Below, one piece after another: positions 11,758 to 23,810 of a stretch of DNA of 64,000 bases. Below the pieces are notes generated by a model. It was not told the DNA's origin. It did not search any database and saw nothing but the letters and a program-made list of their open reading frames with translations. The position numbers and the translations under genes are program-made. Source of the stretch: Paragordius varius (taxonomy: Eukaryota; Nematomorpha). The first letter of the stretch is position 1; every line of letters begins with the position of its first letter. Where the stretch lies: NCBI GenBank assembly GCA_964247055.1, contig OZ176054.1, positions 5,208,001 to 5,272,000 of the forward strand. The letters run 5' to 3'.

Positions 11758-12290
11758 AAAAGTGGTTCATTTTGCTTTATTTTTATATTTAGTTAATAAT
11801 GCACACATCTCATGATTGACTAAATTTTTACCCTGAGGTTTATTCATAAAATTAATATTGAATCATTTATAATTCCGTGCAACAATGTTATATAATTAAC
11901 TTTGGCAGTTTCAATTTGTTATATATTTTTATAAATATTTTGATTATATACAGGCATGTCCGAAAAAAATTGAATCAAAGCACTGAAATGACTTAGGGTT
12001 AAAATAAAAATTTTATAAAGATATTTTTATAATCAGTTTACTGCTCAAAATAATTTTTTGAGTCTATTTTCATGTAGTTCCCAGATTTATTTAGGATTAG
12101 GTAACTTGTGAGTTTTATTCAAAAATTCAATATCGAAAATTAAGATTTTTGACCTTAAATTCGGGATCCTATGATAAAAAAATGTTTTAAATACGCCCAA
12201 TTAATAAGTACATCAGTGTTTTTTTATTTTTCGCCATTTATCTATCATTTGAGCATCAATTTTTTTTAAAAGACCACTAAATTTAAGCTT

Positions 12291-12660
12291 GAACATTGGA
12301 TACAACACATTCATTGCAGTCCTTCGATTCAAATTGGGGTTTTGAATACCCCATTAAATTTAATATTTTAAAAGTATGGTATCAATTGAAACCATGGCAA
12401 AGGTTTGCACTTATATAACATTAATAAACCCAAATATAAAAAAAAGCATAGAAAAATACTTGATATTACTTATTCAGAGGCAAAACCCATAAAAAATTTA
12501 GCCTACCTAACATGTGTAGACAAGCTAAACCTAAAAATAATGCAAAGTATACCATTTTTTTTCTCTTTATAATAATGTTTTCCTATTCTTAAAAAATCAC
12601 ATCAATCAATTAATAAATTTTTCCAGACCATGCAAAAGGTTCTTATTTAGAAATTACCTT
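12291..12660 (+). repeat. Dispersed repeat family, partial unit in forward orientation
   Basis: Starts TTGGATACAACACATTCATT and GTCCTTCGATTCAAATTGGG, as in the 62.4 and 63.1 kb units, and diverges after about 370 bp. Together with 11,507-11,757 it forms an inverted repeat with arms of roughly 250 bp around a 530-bp centre. Confidence 0.6.
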
Positions 12661-13098
12661 CCGGTCAATATTAAATGAATTTTTGTATTTTTCGCTTTTA
12701 TAATTTATTTTTATACCGAATACCAGCGCATTTTTACATAAATTAATTAAATGTTTTTATAGTTAACGAGGCTATTGGTAAATAAAATATAAAATAACCC
12801 AATAATTAACTAATAGATACCTATAAAGAAAGGAATCAATACAGTCGCTTGCTGTCTCATTAAACCCGTTTCTTGGGATAAAAAACGATAAAGCTATAAA
12901 TCTACAGTGATCAAAAACTACAAAATTTAATAAGGTACAGAAATATGCATAAAACATAGTATACACTTTATTTATTTTAATGATTGTATATATATAAATT
13001 GGTTTAAACATTCAGAGAAATTACGATATTTTTTTATCTTGTCTCGATTATTTTGTATCCACAGAAGACTAGTGTGCCCATAAATCACAATTTAATAT

Positions 13099-16000
13099 TT
13101 AATTTTTTGAGCACTGTGTTTCCACGTTCCACCATTCAGATATTTTGTAGGATTTATTTATGATAGAATGAGTATGCATGTTTTTGCATATTTGGCAGAA
13201 AAGCTCGTATTTCTCGTTACTTGTTAAATAATAATCATTGGTCCATTTTAAATATTCATCGTATACTTTATTATTCAAGTATAGATGTTTAAGGTATTCG
13301 GCTAATTTATTCAGAGAACGCCTGTTAAACAAGGGATGCCACATCAAATCTAATTGAACAATTGTAAAATGCTGATGGTATAAAATTTAAATAAACTTGA
13401 TAATTATTTTTTTCAGCTTTTGTTCTATAATATATCTGATAAAGTTTTATGGCGGAAACTAAAAACCTTATGAATCTTATTTATTGATTACAAAAATGCT
13501 TATAATTTAAACGCAAACTTACCCCTATTTTCTTGTTTACATAATCCGGACTGGATGTAAATAAAGGAACGATTGGGTAAAACTCGTAAATAATCCGTAA
13601 AACAGGCACCATAAACTATTGGTACAATCCCGTTATTTAATGCTTTTAATGGTTTTTCTGTGACATAACCCTGGCAATTACTATTTTCAGCTGCCAGAAA
13701 GAATTTATATTTGGACATCAATGTTCTTTCACATGACTCATCTCGTGAAAAATTTTGATATCTACAAGTCGTTTCCGACTGATCTGTGCACAATCCAAAA
13801 ATGTCCAAGTTTTGGGATGCCATTTCAAAATTATATTTATCTAACATTATCATAGGAAAAAAAAATAAATTTGGTTAAAATCAGAATTTATTTATTCAAA
13901 AAAAAATGAAAATAAAATACAACTAATTAAACGTAAGTTACCTTTGGAAAACACAGTGCGTATTTGGTATTGCAATTCCATAGCCAAATCTGAAAATATA
14001 TCAAAAAAGAAATAAATATTAACCTGTTCCACCACTATTTTGTTAAAAACTTAAAAACTAAAAAAATTTTAACGGATAGAGTTAGACATTTTTCAAGATT
14101 AAAGATGTATTATTTCTGATATCTAACATCACATTTCTGCATCAAATATTTAAGATTGTCGTAAACAGAGGCGTAGCCAGAGGAGGGAAAGGGGAGCTGA
14201 TGCATCGGGCGCCATAGTTCAAGGGGCGCCGGATTTTAAAACTTTTTTAATTTTCATTAATATTTGCCAATTTGATTATTATTTTATGAAAAATTTAGCC
14301 ATTTAAAATTACAAAGTAGTTATAATTTTTGAAAAATCATGTAAATAAGGGGTCCTTCGTTAATAAAAGATTATAATGACAAACCATTTTTAAAAATAAA
14401 AAGCTAAAGATAAACTTTATATTAATACATATTCAAATTGGAATCGCCAAACTTTTGGCCAGATAAAATACTTAAGGCATGCAATTTGAAATTATCACTG
14501 ATAAATCTAAAATTAAATTTAATTTTAAAAATAAATAAAATAAACATTTATTATTTACAAAGTGCAAACAAAAAACACTCCTGTTAAATAAATATATTCT
14601 GATAGATAAATGTAATAGGATTTTATGATGTTTTTTTGGCCTCGATGAATTGATAAAACAAATTTAATTTAAATATAAATTGAAAAAAACTACTCAAATT
14701 TAGAGTTAAACAACGTTAAGCGAAAACATGTGCTCATGATATGCTCAGCTTAATCGGATTGCACAAAAAGCTGTTTTATACCGTTTCCAGCCAATAAAAA
14801 ATACAATCAATAGATTTTGAAAAAATATATTTTAAGAAAAGTATGCATTTTTTATAAATATTATTTTAATGTCATATCTAGCATATTTTTCAATATTGGT
14901 TAAAAATTAGCCCATTTGGATGGGTCCAAAAAGGGGACTCTCGGAGCCCACTAAAAAATAATTATTATAGTTTTAATTGTATTTTATAATATATTTTAAT
15001 ATATTTGAAACATCTAGTTGAAAAAAATTATTTATCATAATGTGCTCTAATTTGCGATTTTTTAGTAACCTATCAAAAAAGTGTAAACCTTTGTCTTGGT
15101 GCAAAACCAAAAGCATTATGGTACAAACATTTCTATATGAGAATATATATTTTATTAGGATATTTCTTTATACCCATCTCTCCGATTTTGTGAATTGTGT
15201 TCTGCAATTCAACGTTTTAAAATTATTTTATTTTGGTATAAAAATTCCATTTTTTTATATATTAGGCTTGTCAGTTGGGAATGCATCATTCATGACCTAC
15301 GAATGTAGCTCTAATTTCCATAATTATCACTATTTTATAGTAATATAATATTTTAACCATCAATTTGCAACATTTTTCTCAAATTCGGTATTAATTAACT
15401 GGTGTCTATTAAGAATGACAGTATTCATAACTAGGAGACAGTTAGTATTTGATTGGCCAAAAATATACTTTATGTATAATCATAAAAATTTTTTTAGGGA
15501 ACATAATTACCAGCTTATTTTATTAGAAATCAAGAAATCAACTAATCCAAGTCTTAATTTAAAATCTATTAATATAAGGTTCAATATAAAAAAGTTTTTA
15601 TTCTAAAACCATAATGGCATAATCTATATATTTATAAAAATGGAAAATGCTGGCTTTGTGATCTGTTTCCGGAAAACCGGTAAACCCATTCAAATCCAAA
15701 TATCGAAAAAATAAAATCATTAATAAATGCTCCGACAATAGCTTCGCCCTTTTTTTAAATTAGGCCCGCAGTTCGGGCCCACCCCGTGTAAAAAACGGGT
15801 TTTTTTGAAAAGTCCACAAAAACGTGTCTTTGAGACAATTTTCCAAAGAACGTGTTGGACCATTTAATTTCAAATATGATTTTTGTTTACTTATTTTCGA
15901 TTGCGCTGAACATAGTCGTCTCGCTTTTTTAATTAAGGTCCTCTTTTTGCCCACTCCCCCCGTAATATGCCATTTTTTTTCAAAAAACAAAGTCCACAAA

Positions 16001-17817
16001 AATAATTTTTTGAATCTATTTTTCACCCAAGTAAACAATATATTAGTATGAATGCACCGTGAGATCATAGCTATTGAATAATGTTTCGAAATAATCCACA
16101 TATGTGGATCATTTTATTGTGCCTTTTTTAAAATAGCCCCCCCAGATGTCCGAGACTTCCTCGGGCTGCGTAGCAGCATGGGATTCACGCTAGTAATGCA
16201 TATAATTATTTTTAAGTTATAAGCACAATATCATCGATTTACTGGTGATCATAACCTTAGTTTAGTGCTTTCATAGCACGAAAAATTATTTACAAAAAAA
16301 AACATACTCTAACTAGATAAATGGCAAAAGTGTGCAAATAATCCCTAAAAATTATTATATCTAAAAAATAAAAGGATATATGATTTTTATTTAAAATTTT
16401 ACTAACCCAGTCTATCATTGTGAGCGAAACAATTGCTAATGAAGGTTAGGGCCAAATTTGTATTATTTTTGTCGGCAAAAGATGCAACGCTTGTCGTTTC
16501 ATTTGTCTTTACTACGTTCTTTTTTACATATATCTTATTATTTATCGAATAACGGAGGGGGATATCGGATTCTGGCAAATATGTGGCTGTCAAATTGAAG
16601 ACATTATCATATGGAGCCAGATCACAAGATTTATATCTTAGGCATGTGTGAGGTGGCGATTCCTAAAATAGAAATAGGAATGGATAATAGGTTAAATTAA
16701 AATTATTGTCTACAAGTTTTTATCAATATATTTACAATATGAATAAATGAGTTGCCTGATAATACATTATTTGGAAAACTAACTGATACAAAAATGACTC
16801 GAATGTATATGATAGTTTCTTGGCTAAAAATTTGAGTTTATTAACGAATCCTAAACAAAAATATTTTCCAATTGAAATTTTTTGACGATATGAATAATAT
16901 AACATCTTATTAGAAGAAGTTTGCAGCCAATGTAAATTAGTGCCACAATGAATTTTATATCTTTATTTACGCTGGATTTTTCAAATAACCTAAATTTTCA
17001 ATGAAAATTCATTCGAGGTAAAGAGTCAAAATTTAATTCCAGATTTACCGCACCACACTCCGACTTAGGTTTTCCACTTAAGATAATATTTTTTCCTAGT
17101 TTGTACATAATTATATTGGTTAATTTTATTGGTGACACACGAGCCTACAAAAGATTGTATGCTACTTTTTACTGAAAAGCTAAAAAACAAAGAAACAGAT
17201 TTTAAAATCCCTGTTGAGGTTAAAGGAAATTTCCCTTATGCAAAGCCCTATTTCCGAAAGTGAATATCAGTACATGATATTAAGCATGTTTCCAAAATTA
17301 ATAAATAAGTTTTGATAACTATTAATGCAATAATATCTTGATAATTATAATAAATTTTATAGCATACCACTAGATAGAATATCCAAGCTTGTGTAAAATA
17401 TTTGGGTGTCCCAACAAGCTTTGATCGATCTGGCATGGGTGAATGCTGAATATCGCGAAAATGGAATAAAACAGCATCGGATAGGGGTAATTTGGATTTA
17501 TCAAATGTGAGTTGACAGTTACAAAATGAACAGGATTGAAAGATATTTGTTCTGTTGCCAAACCACCAAAATTCTTCATTGAAAAATGGGGTCCAAATAA
17601 GCAACAGTTTTGTCGTATTATCAACACCTTGAGATGATATGTTTTTTATAACAAATATAGCATCTTCCTTTTTGTTAGAGGGCAAAAAAATATAAAATTT
17701 TGTTTTAGCCCATGAAATGGATGAATTGATTAGATTGATTTCAACATTTTTAAAGATAAAATATACTATTATATGCATTGTCATAAGAATAAATAGATAT
17801 TTTACAGTATTCATCAT
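13099..17817 (-). CDS. Alpha1,3-fucosyltransferase, GT10 family
   Basis: A Golgi type II membrane enzyme that transfers L-fucose from GDP-fucose onto GlcNAc of N-glycans or related chains. Five exons in consistent phase: 17371-17817, 16407-16662, 13942-13989, 13523-13840 and 13099-13349, giving 439 aa, a normal length. A signal-anchor segment lies at about residues 6-23 (LFILMTMHIIVYFIF). The N-terminal lobe has LLIWTPFFNEEFWWFG, a CxxCxxT motif, and SDAVLFHFRDI. The acceptor-side motif region is WIFYLESPPHTC and FNLTATYLPESDIPLRYS. The GDP-fucose binding motif is present as AAENSNCQGYVTEKPLKALN followed by GIVPIVYGA. Subtype (core versus Lewis-type) cannot be decided from sequence. The third exon is only 48 nt. 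The ATG chosen is the upstream of two adjacent ones directly before the anchor. The 2.4-kb intron 13,990-16,406 contains a Helitron. Confidence 0.92.
14164..14245 (+). mobile_element. Possible DNA-transposon end inside FucT intron
   Basis: CAGAGGCGTAGCCAGAGGAG followed by a G-rich run and GGGGCGCC resembles the conserved ends of animal DNA transposons. No matching second end was found nearby, so only one terminus is suggested. Confidence 0.3.
15623..16193 (+). mobile_element. Short non-autonomous Helitron (571 bp)
   Basis: Begins A|TCTATATATTTATAAAAA and ends CACGCTAG|T, so the 5'-TC and 3'-CTAG ends are flanked by the A and T expected of Helitron insertion. Just before the end are two hairpins: CCGAG...CTCGG and GCTGC-GTA-GCAGC. 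The first ~400 bp match the Helitrons at 50,731 and 25,855 (reverse). The internal satellite array of those copies is missing. No Rep/helicase coding sequence is present, so mobility would require a helper element. Confidence 0.75.
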
Positions 17818-18337
17818 TATGTTAAAGGAAGAAAACAAAGTAACAAACTAATAAATTTCTCTTTTTTCATACAAATGGTACAAGCATGACAAAGAAAAAA
17901 TCAATGATTCTTTGTTGTTTTATTCTGAATTTAGTAATAATATAATAATTGCTGCATAAATATAAAATAGTGATGATGATGGCAAAAAGACAATGTATAA
18001 TATTTTTTACAGTTTAAATTAAAATGATTTAATTTATAGCAAAATTGAGAGAATTACGCATTATATATTATGAAATTTATATTTAATTGTGATTCAGATA
18101 TAAAAATTATCACATAACATATACCTAAACTTTTCAAGTAAATAAGTAATCTTGTTTTGTCACCAAATATGATATGTTACAATTTGACAATGTTTAATTT
18201 TTTTCAAATTAGTTTTTTCCAAAAATTATTTTTACATTTGGAATATTTAAAAAAATGTATTAATCATAATAAATTGAGTGAAAAAACTATTGAAAAGACT
18301 ATATTACCATAACTTACTATGCGCTTCACTTTACAAC

Positions 18338-18693
18338 CAGGGGTACCAACATGCGGACCTTGCAACTTTTTTAAGCAGCCCGCGAAAATTGTGCTATACC
18401 AAATAAAGTCAACATTCTATCAATCTGTAATAATTAAGATACGAAAATCGATATCTATCCCTTTAAATGTTTCAAATAATTTCCTTATAGCAGGGCCGCA
18501 TTTCGAATCATCTGGTGGGCCGCATTCAAGAAATTTATGGGCAAAAAAATATGATTTTGATTTTACACTGAAAAAAAATCACACCAATTTTGCTAGTTCT
18601 TTGCCAAAATTTGGCCAGACTCATTTGGGCGGTTCACAAGTATTTCGCGGGCTGCTCGTAATGTTTTACAGGGCCGCGTGTTGGACATCCCTG
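18338..18693. mobile_element. hAT-type MITE (356 bp)
   Basis: Starts CAGGGGTACCAACATGCGG and ends with the reverse complement of CAGGGATGTCCAACACGCGG; internal GCAGCCCG/CGGGCTGC also pair. CAGGGRT termini with GGCCGC-rich subtermini are typical of hAT-derived MITEs. The flanks CTTTACAAC and CTTTATAG are similar but not an exact duplication, suggesting an old insertion. A second right-end fragment (...GTTGGACACCCCTG) ends at 18,876. Confidence 0.65.
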
Positions 18694-18844
18694 CTTTATA
18701 GCAACGGAATAACCATCAACAAAATCAGTGAAATAGATAGTATTGTATTTTAATCGAATTTTTTTAAAACCATTTAAAATCTAATAATTAATTTTTTATA
18801 ACATGTGTTTATACTTTTTATAAATGCTGCTCGATTATATTTTG

Positions 18845-18876
18845 GAATGCGGAGCCATTTGCGTTGGACACCCCTG
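18845..18876. mobile_element. Right-end fragment of hAT-type MITE
   Basis: AATGCGGAGCC...GTTGGACACCCCTG matches the right terminus of the MITE just upstream. No left end accompanies it. Confidence 0.45.
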
Positions 18877-19250
18877 CTGTAGACAAAGGAAATTATAATT
18901 TTAAATATAAGAGTTTGTTTAATAAAGAATCTTTATCCAGATAAAATTAAGATTTTTTTAATAATACTGTATGAATCAGGATGTGTAAAAAATTTACTGA
19001 TGGAATAAGAAGATATATGTTCTGTTTGGTTGTGCTCTACGAGTGATTTAAGAATTATACACTTTTGTTGGAAATCGCGTTTGCGCACATTATGGTGAAT
19101 TTTTTTTGGAAGCTAAGTTCTTCATTCCAAAAATTTTATTAATAATTAAGGGGTAAACCATATTTATATTAGATTTATTATACGTACGTTCCTAAATTAG
19201 CAAATTTTTGGACATCTTTGAAATGGCTTTGTTTTTCATTTAAAGGCTGA

Positions 19251-19459
19251 TGTTAGAGTGGTAACTGACAGGCTAATTTGAATGAATCTTTTATTACATA
19301 TTTTAAATTACCCGCACAAACAACATTCGTTATTATATAAACCTATTAACTTATCTGGGTACTATTATTATATTATTATAACCTCACCACCACTGATAAC
19401 TGGGGACGACAAAGTAAAGTCAATGGTAAATTTATTGTATATCGTATTGTATAATGATC

Positions 19460-19495
<36 letters not shown>

Positions 19496-19732
19496 AGATA
19501 ATTAGGTCTATATTCACATATATCAAGGTGAGATGTTTGCTTTTATACAATTAACTCAAGGTATAATAATTATAGTCACACGTGGTGGTGAGGTTAAAAT
19601 AATATAATAATAGTACACAGATAAGTTAATAGGTTGATATAATAATATATATAACGAATGTTGTTTGTGTAGTTAATCTAATCGTGTAATAAAAGATTCA
19701 TTTAAATTAGCCTGTCAGTTACCACTCTAACA
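19251..19732. mobile_element. Palindromic foldback element (482 bp)
   Basis: The left arm starts GTTAGAGTGGTAACTGACAG and the right arm is its reverse complement ending at about 19,731, with the outer 47 bp differing at one position. The arms continue inward for roughly 150-180 bp (e.g. AACATTCGTTAT/ATAACGAATGTT and CACCACCAC/GTGGTGGTG) around a TA-rich centre. There is no coding content. Flanks AAAGGCTGA and AGGCAAAA share AGGC but give no clean duplication. Confidence 0.7.
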
Positions 19733-19889
19733 AGGCAAAATTCCGAGGTTGCGCTATAGATTCTCTAAAGTGCTAAAAAAATTCCGAAAAAATGTTATTT
19801 GTTTAATTTAGAGCAAAACTTTTGTGAAGCGAGCTTTATTATACTTTGAAGCATGGTTTAAACGGTATGAAAACACTCTAATATAAATT

Positions 19890-22790
19890 TTTCAATTAAA
19901 TTCGATGATGCTGACTATTAGTTGGTTTGTTTTTCCCAAGTCGTAAACGACTTTTTGGGTATAGTTTTCACTATTTCTTTCCATTTTCTTCTATCTTTTA
20001 TCGCTATATTGAGATCGTTTAATGTCATTTTAGTCTCTTCTTTTATCGTATCCAACCACCTCATCGGTGGTCGGCCTCGTTTCCTTTGCCCTTCTACCTT
20101 CCCAAACATTGTATCTTTCTCCAGAGAATTCGATCGCATGACAAGACCAAAATATGTTAACTTTCCTTTTAGAATTATCTCCAGGATGTTTGTTTTAGGT
20201 TTTATTTCTGTAGTTAGATTTCCATTCTTAATTTTATCCTTCCAGGTGTATCCTAGCATCCTACGCCAGCAGCTCCTTTTAAAAGCCATGAGCCTTTCTT
20301 TGTCCCTTTTTCTGAGAGTCCAACTCTCACATCCATATGTGGTGACCGGGAGAACGAAACAGTAGAGTAATCTTTTTTTGGTTTCAATTCCTACGCTTTT
20401 GTTTTTCCAAATCTTTATTAATTTGGTCATCGCTTCTCTACCCAATCCTATTCTCTTTCTAATGTCAGGAGTTGGAGACCCATCCTCTGAAATTATTGCG
20501 CTCAAAAACGTTAACTGTTTAACTATTTCTATTTCTACTCCTTCTACAATGATTGTAGGCTTTTCTCCAGTACATAATATTTTGGTTTTGTTAGGATTAA
20601 GCTTAAGACCATAACTCAAACTTTCCTTTCGAATCTCTTCAATCAATTCCTTCAAATCATTTGCACTTTCAGCTATAAGAGTGGTATCGTCTGCAAACCT
20701 TAAATTATTGATTGTTCTCCCTCCTATTCTTACTCCAATATTTTTACCATCCAACTTCCTCATTATCATTTCTGTGCACATATTGAACAGATAAGGGGAT
20801 AAGCAACACCCTTGTCTGACTCCTTTCAAGATTGGTATTTCGTCTGTGTCCCCCGCTGATGTTCTAATAATCGCTCTTTGTTTTACATAGAGAGAGCTAA
20901 TCAATCTTATTAAGTGAGACGATACCCCTACTAACTTTAATGTTTCCCACAAGGAGTCATAGTTAATCGAATCGAAGGCTTGTCTGTAATCAATAAAACA
21001 CATGTATAATTCTTTCTGGAACTCTTTAGATGTTTCCATTATCCTTCTCATGTTTGAGATATGGTCTCTTGTGCTTTTTCCCTTCATAAATCCGGCTTGA
21101 TTTTCTGGTATTTCTGACTGTATGATACTGTGCATCCTGTTTCGTATTATTTTTAGTAAGACCTTACTAGCGTGGCTAATAAGAGATATGTTCCGATAGT
21201 TCTCGCACTGGAGTTTATCTCCTTTTTTGTATATTGGGAGATATACAGATGATGTCCAGTCGTTTGGCCACTCACATGTTTCCCACACCTTTTGACATAA
21301 CTTGTGTAACGTTTCTACAGGAATAGCTTTTATTAACTCAATTGGGATGTTTCTAATCCCATCGTTTTGTTGTTAGGAATTTGTTTTAAGGCTAATTCAA
21401 CCTCCTCTCTTAGTATATCTGGATCACGTTCTTCTTCTTTTAATTGGAACACTTTTGCTTGAGGAGTCTGATAGAGTTTTTGGGTGTATTCCTTCCATCT
21501 TTCTCGTACTTCTGTTTGTTTGCACAATATGGTGCCATTCTCTTTTTTAATCTTTTGGGATGATATAAAAGGTTTATGAGTCATTTGCTTCAGTTCTGGA
21601 ACATTGGTTGCATTAATCCTTTTTTGTTATTTAATTCCACTTCCAGACATTGTTTATTAAGAAAATCTTCATAATCCTTCCTTGTTTGTCGTTGAAATTC
21701 TTTGTTATATAATTTATCCATTTTATTATCACCTCTTGATTTAGCTTTTCTCCTCTTTTCTGCTATCTCTAAACTCTTCTCTGATATCCATTTGTTATCT
21801 TTCCTCTTTACTCTCTGCACTTTTTCTTTTGCCACTTCATTAACAACATTTTTTATCGTTTCCCATAATTGTTCTGAGCTACATTCACTGTCCAATCTTT
21901 CTAATCTATCTTTTGTTTCTGTTCTATAACTATTTGGAATGTTCCGAGTGTCATATCTGTATATCTGTTTAACCTTATTTTTAATTATTTTAAGTTTGAT
22001 TTTGATTACTAGCTCATTATCGCTAGAGCAATCGCTGCTTTTGCTTGTTTTGGTATCGATTATAGAGCTTTTCCATTTATGAGTATATTATGTAATCAAT
22101 TTAGTTCTTATATTTACCACATGGAGAGGTCCATGTGTACCTCCTATTGTGTTGGTTATCATCATCTCATTTTCTTGACAAAAATTGATCAGTGCTTCCC
22201 CGGCCTCGTTTCGTTCTCCCAATCCATATGGGCCAACTATTTGATCTACTCTACCTCTACCAACTTTGCTGTTCCGATCACCTCCTATGATAATCATATC
22301 TCCTTTCTTCGTTTCATCCAAAACTATTTGCAACTTTGCATAAATATCCTCTATGTCTTCTTGGGGAGCGTTTGACGTAGGAGCATAGACTACTATGTAT
22401 GTAATATTAAGTGGCTTAGCATTCAGCCTAATACTCATGATTCTGGGTGTATATGGTGTATAACTAATAAGACTTTTATTTAATTTGTTTTTTATTAATA
22501 CTGCAACGCCTTCTGATTTCTGATCATCTCTCCCCGATCTTAACAATGTATAATTTTCGTTTTGTGCTTTCGAGCTACCTTTTTGCCTGGTTTCCGTTAG
22601 ACCCAGTATATCTAAGTTCAATCTTTCCTTTTCAATCACCTGTTTGGTTTTTGTTAATGAACGTACGTTCCAGCACCCAACTTTGAAAAGTCGCGTTAAT
22701 TTCATTTAGTAAAATTATTTTTTGGCAGTAATAAAACGAGGCTGGTTTGCCATTGCCTTCCCTCTCACTTACCCTCTTTACAAAAAAAAA
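19890..22790 (-). mobile_element. RTE/BovB-like LINE, broken
   Basis: A non-LTR retrotransposon with an N-terminal AP endonuclease (22705-22088: VGCWNVRSL, LDILGLTETR, YVVYAPTS) and reverse transcriptase (21288-19918: CFIDYRQAFDSI, GVRQGCCLSPYLF, LRFADDTTLIAE). Its C-terminus is FGLVMRSNS...GKVEGQRKRGRPPMRWLDTI, closely similar in layout to bovine BovB. The ORF is split over three frames by at least two frameshifts plus a stop near 22,088. In the endonuclease the SDH motif near 22,020 reads SDN (DCSSDNELV), losing the catalytic histidine. The 5' leader contains the GGAAGGCAATGGCAAACC box common to RTE elements. Limits are approximate. Confidence 0.88.
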
Positions 22791-23810
22791 ATAAATATCT
22801 AGGATAATAAATAAAATTAAAGAGTAATCTTTAAAATGTTGTCAATTTGGATAAATTATAAATATTAATATTTCACTTTGTCTAGCAATCATAAAGAAAA
22901 ATATAAGGAAATTATGACGCTAGTAAAAATAAGATATTTAGGCACCAAGGAGTAGAGAAAAAAAAATAGATAATATGTATAACAATGATTTTTGATGAAT
23001 TATGAATTATATTACTCTTTAAATTACATACTTAGCATACAAATAAAAAAACAACTCTACAAAACAAAATAAAACCTTAATAATACAAAAAGGAACCATA
23101 TTTTTAAATATATTTATAGTATATAAGGTAAAATAATTTTACTCTCCTTGAATGTCTTGCCGCTTTTAATCACATGAAATTTTAATTAAAAGTTGTTTGA
23201 CTTTAAATTAAAAATATTTTTTTGATAGACATAAGTAATATTTTATACTTAAATTTGAGAAAAAAGGAATATATCAATCAAAAAAAGGAGGGATAGAAAT
23301 GCTCAGCATTATCGAATTATTAGCGAAATTGTTTTTTTATAATCTTTTATAGTGTTTTCACCGTTCTACCATATTTGTTATATTTAAACTCGCTTCTTTA
23401 AAATTTAACTTAAATATCTAGTTGGAAAAATCTTTGATGACTAAATTTAGCGCATATTTAAATTTTTCGGCATTTTAGCGTTTTTTTGAAAAAAACTTGC
23501 CCATTTTAAACGGGTACAAAAATTTGAGACTTTCAGAGCTAACATCGAAAAATTAAAATTTACTAAATATTTAGTTTGGCTTTTTATATTTAGTTTACTA
23601 TGTCCTTTGATATTTTTTGAAATGAAGTCTTTGGCTTTCACTAAAAGATATTATGTAACAAAAATGAGCAAATTTTGCCATATTCTGATTGGGAAAGTTG
23701 CCACAAAAGTAATAATAAATTTCTTATAATACTCCTAAGGCCGCCAAATCTAACGCACCATGAGAATTCTGATACATTTATCTATCAGCATATTTAAAAT
23801 TCATTAGATA

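Larger units (their letters stand above)
10616..13098. other. Intergenic, AT-rich, dominated by a dispersed repeat family
   Basis: No coding region is supported here. 10,930-12,660 consists of several copies of the repeat described separately. 12,660-13,098 is AT-rich without recognisable features; the open frame on the minus strand there has no domain and no splice support. Confidence 0.6.

Noticed and set aside
12772-13011. 79-codon minus-strand ORF
   Set aside because: Low-complexity hydrophobic translation of AT-rich DNA downstream of the fucosyltransferase; no supporting signal.
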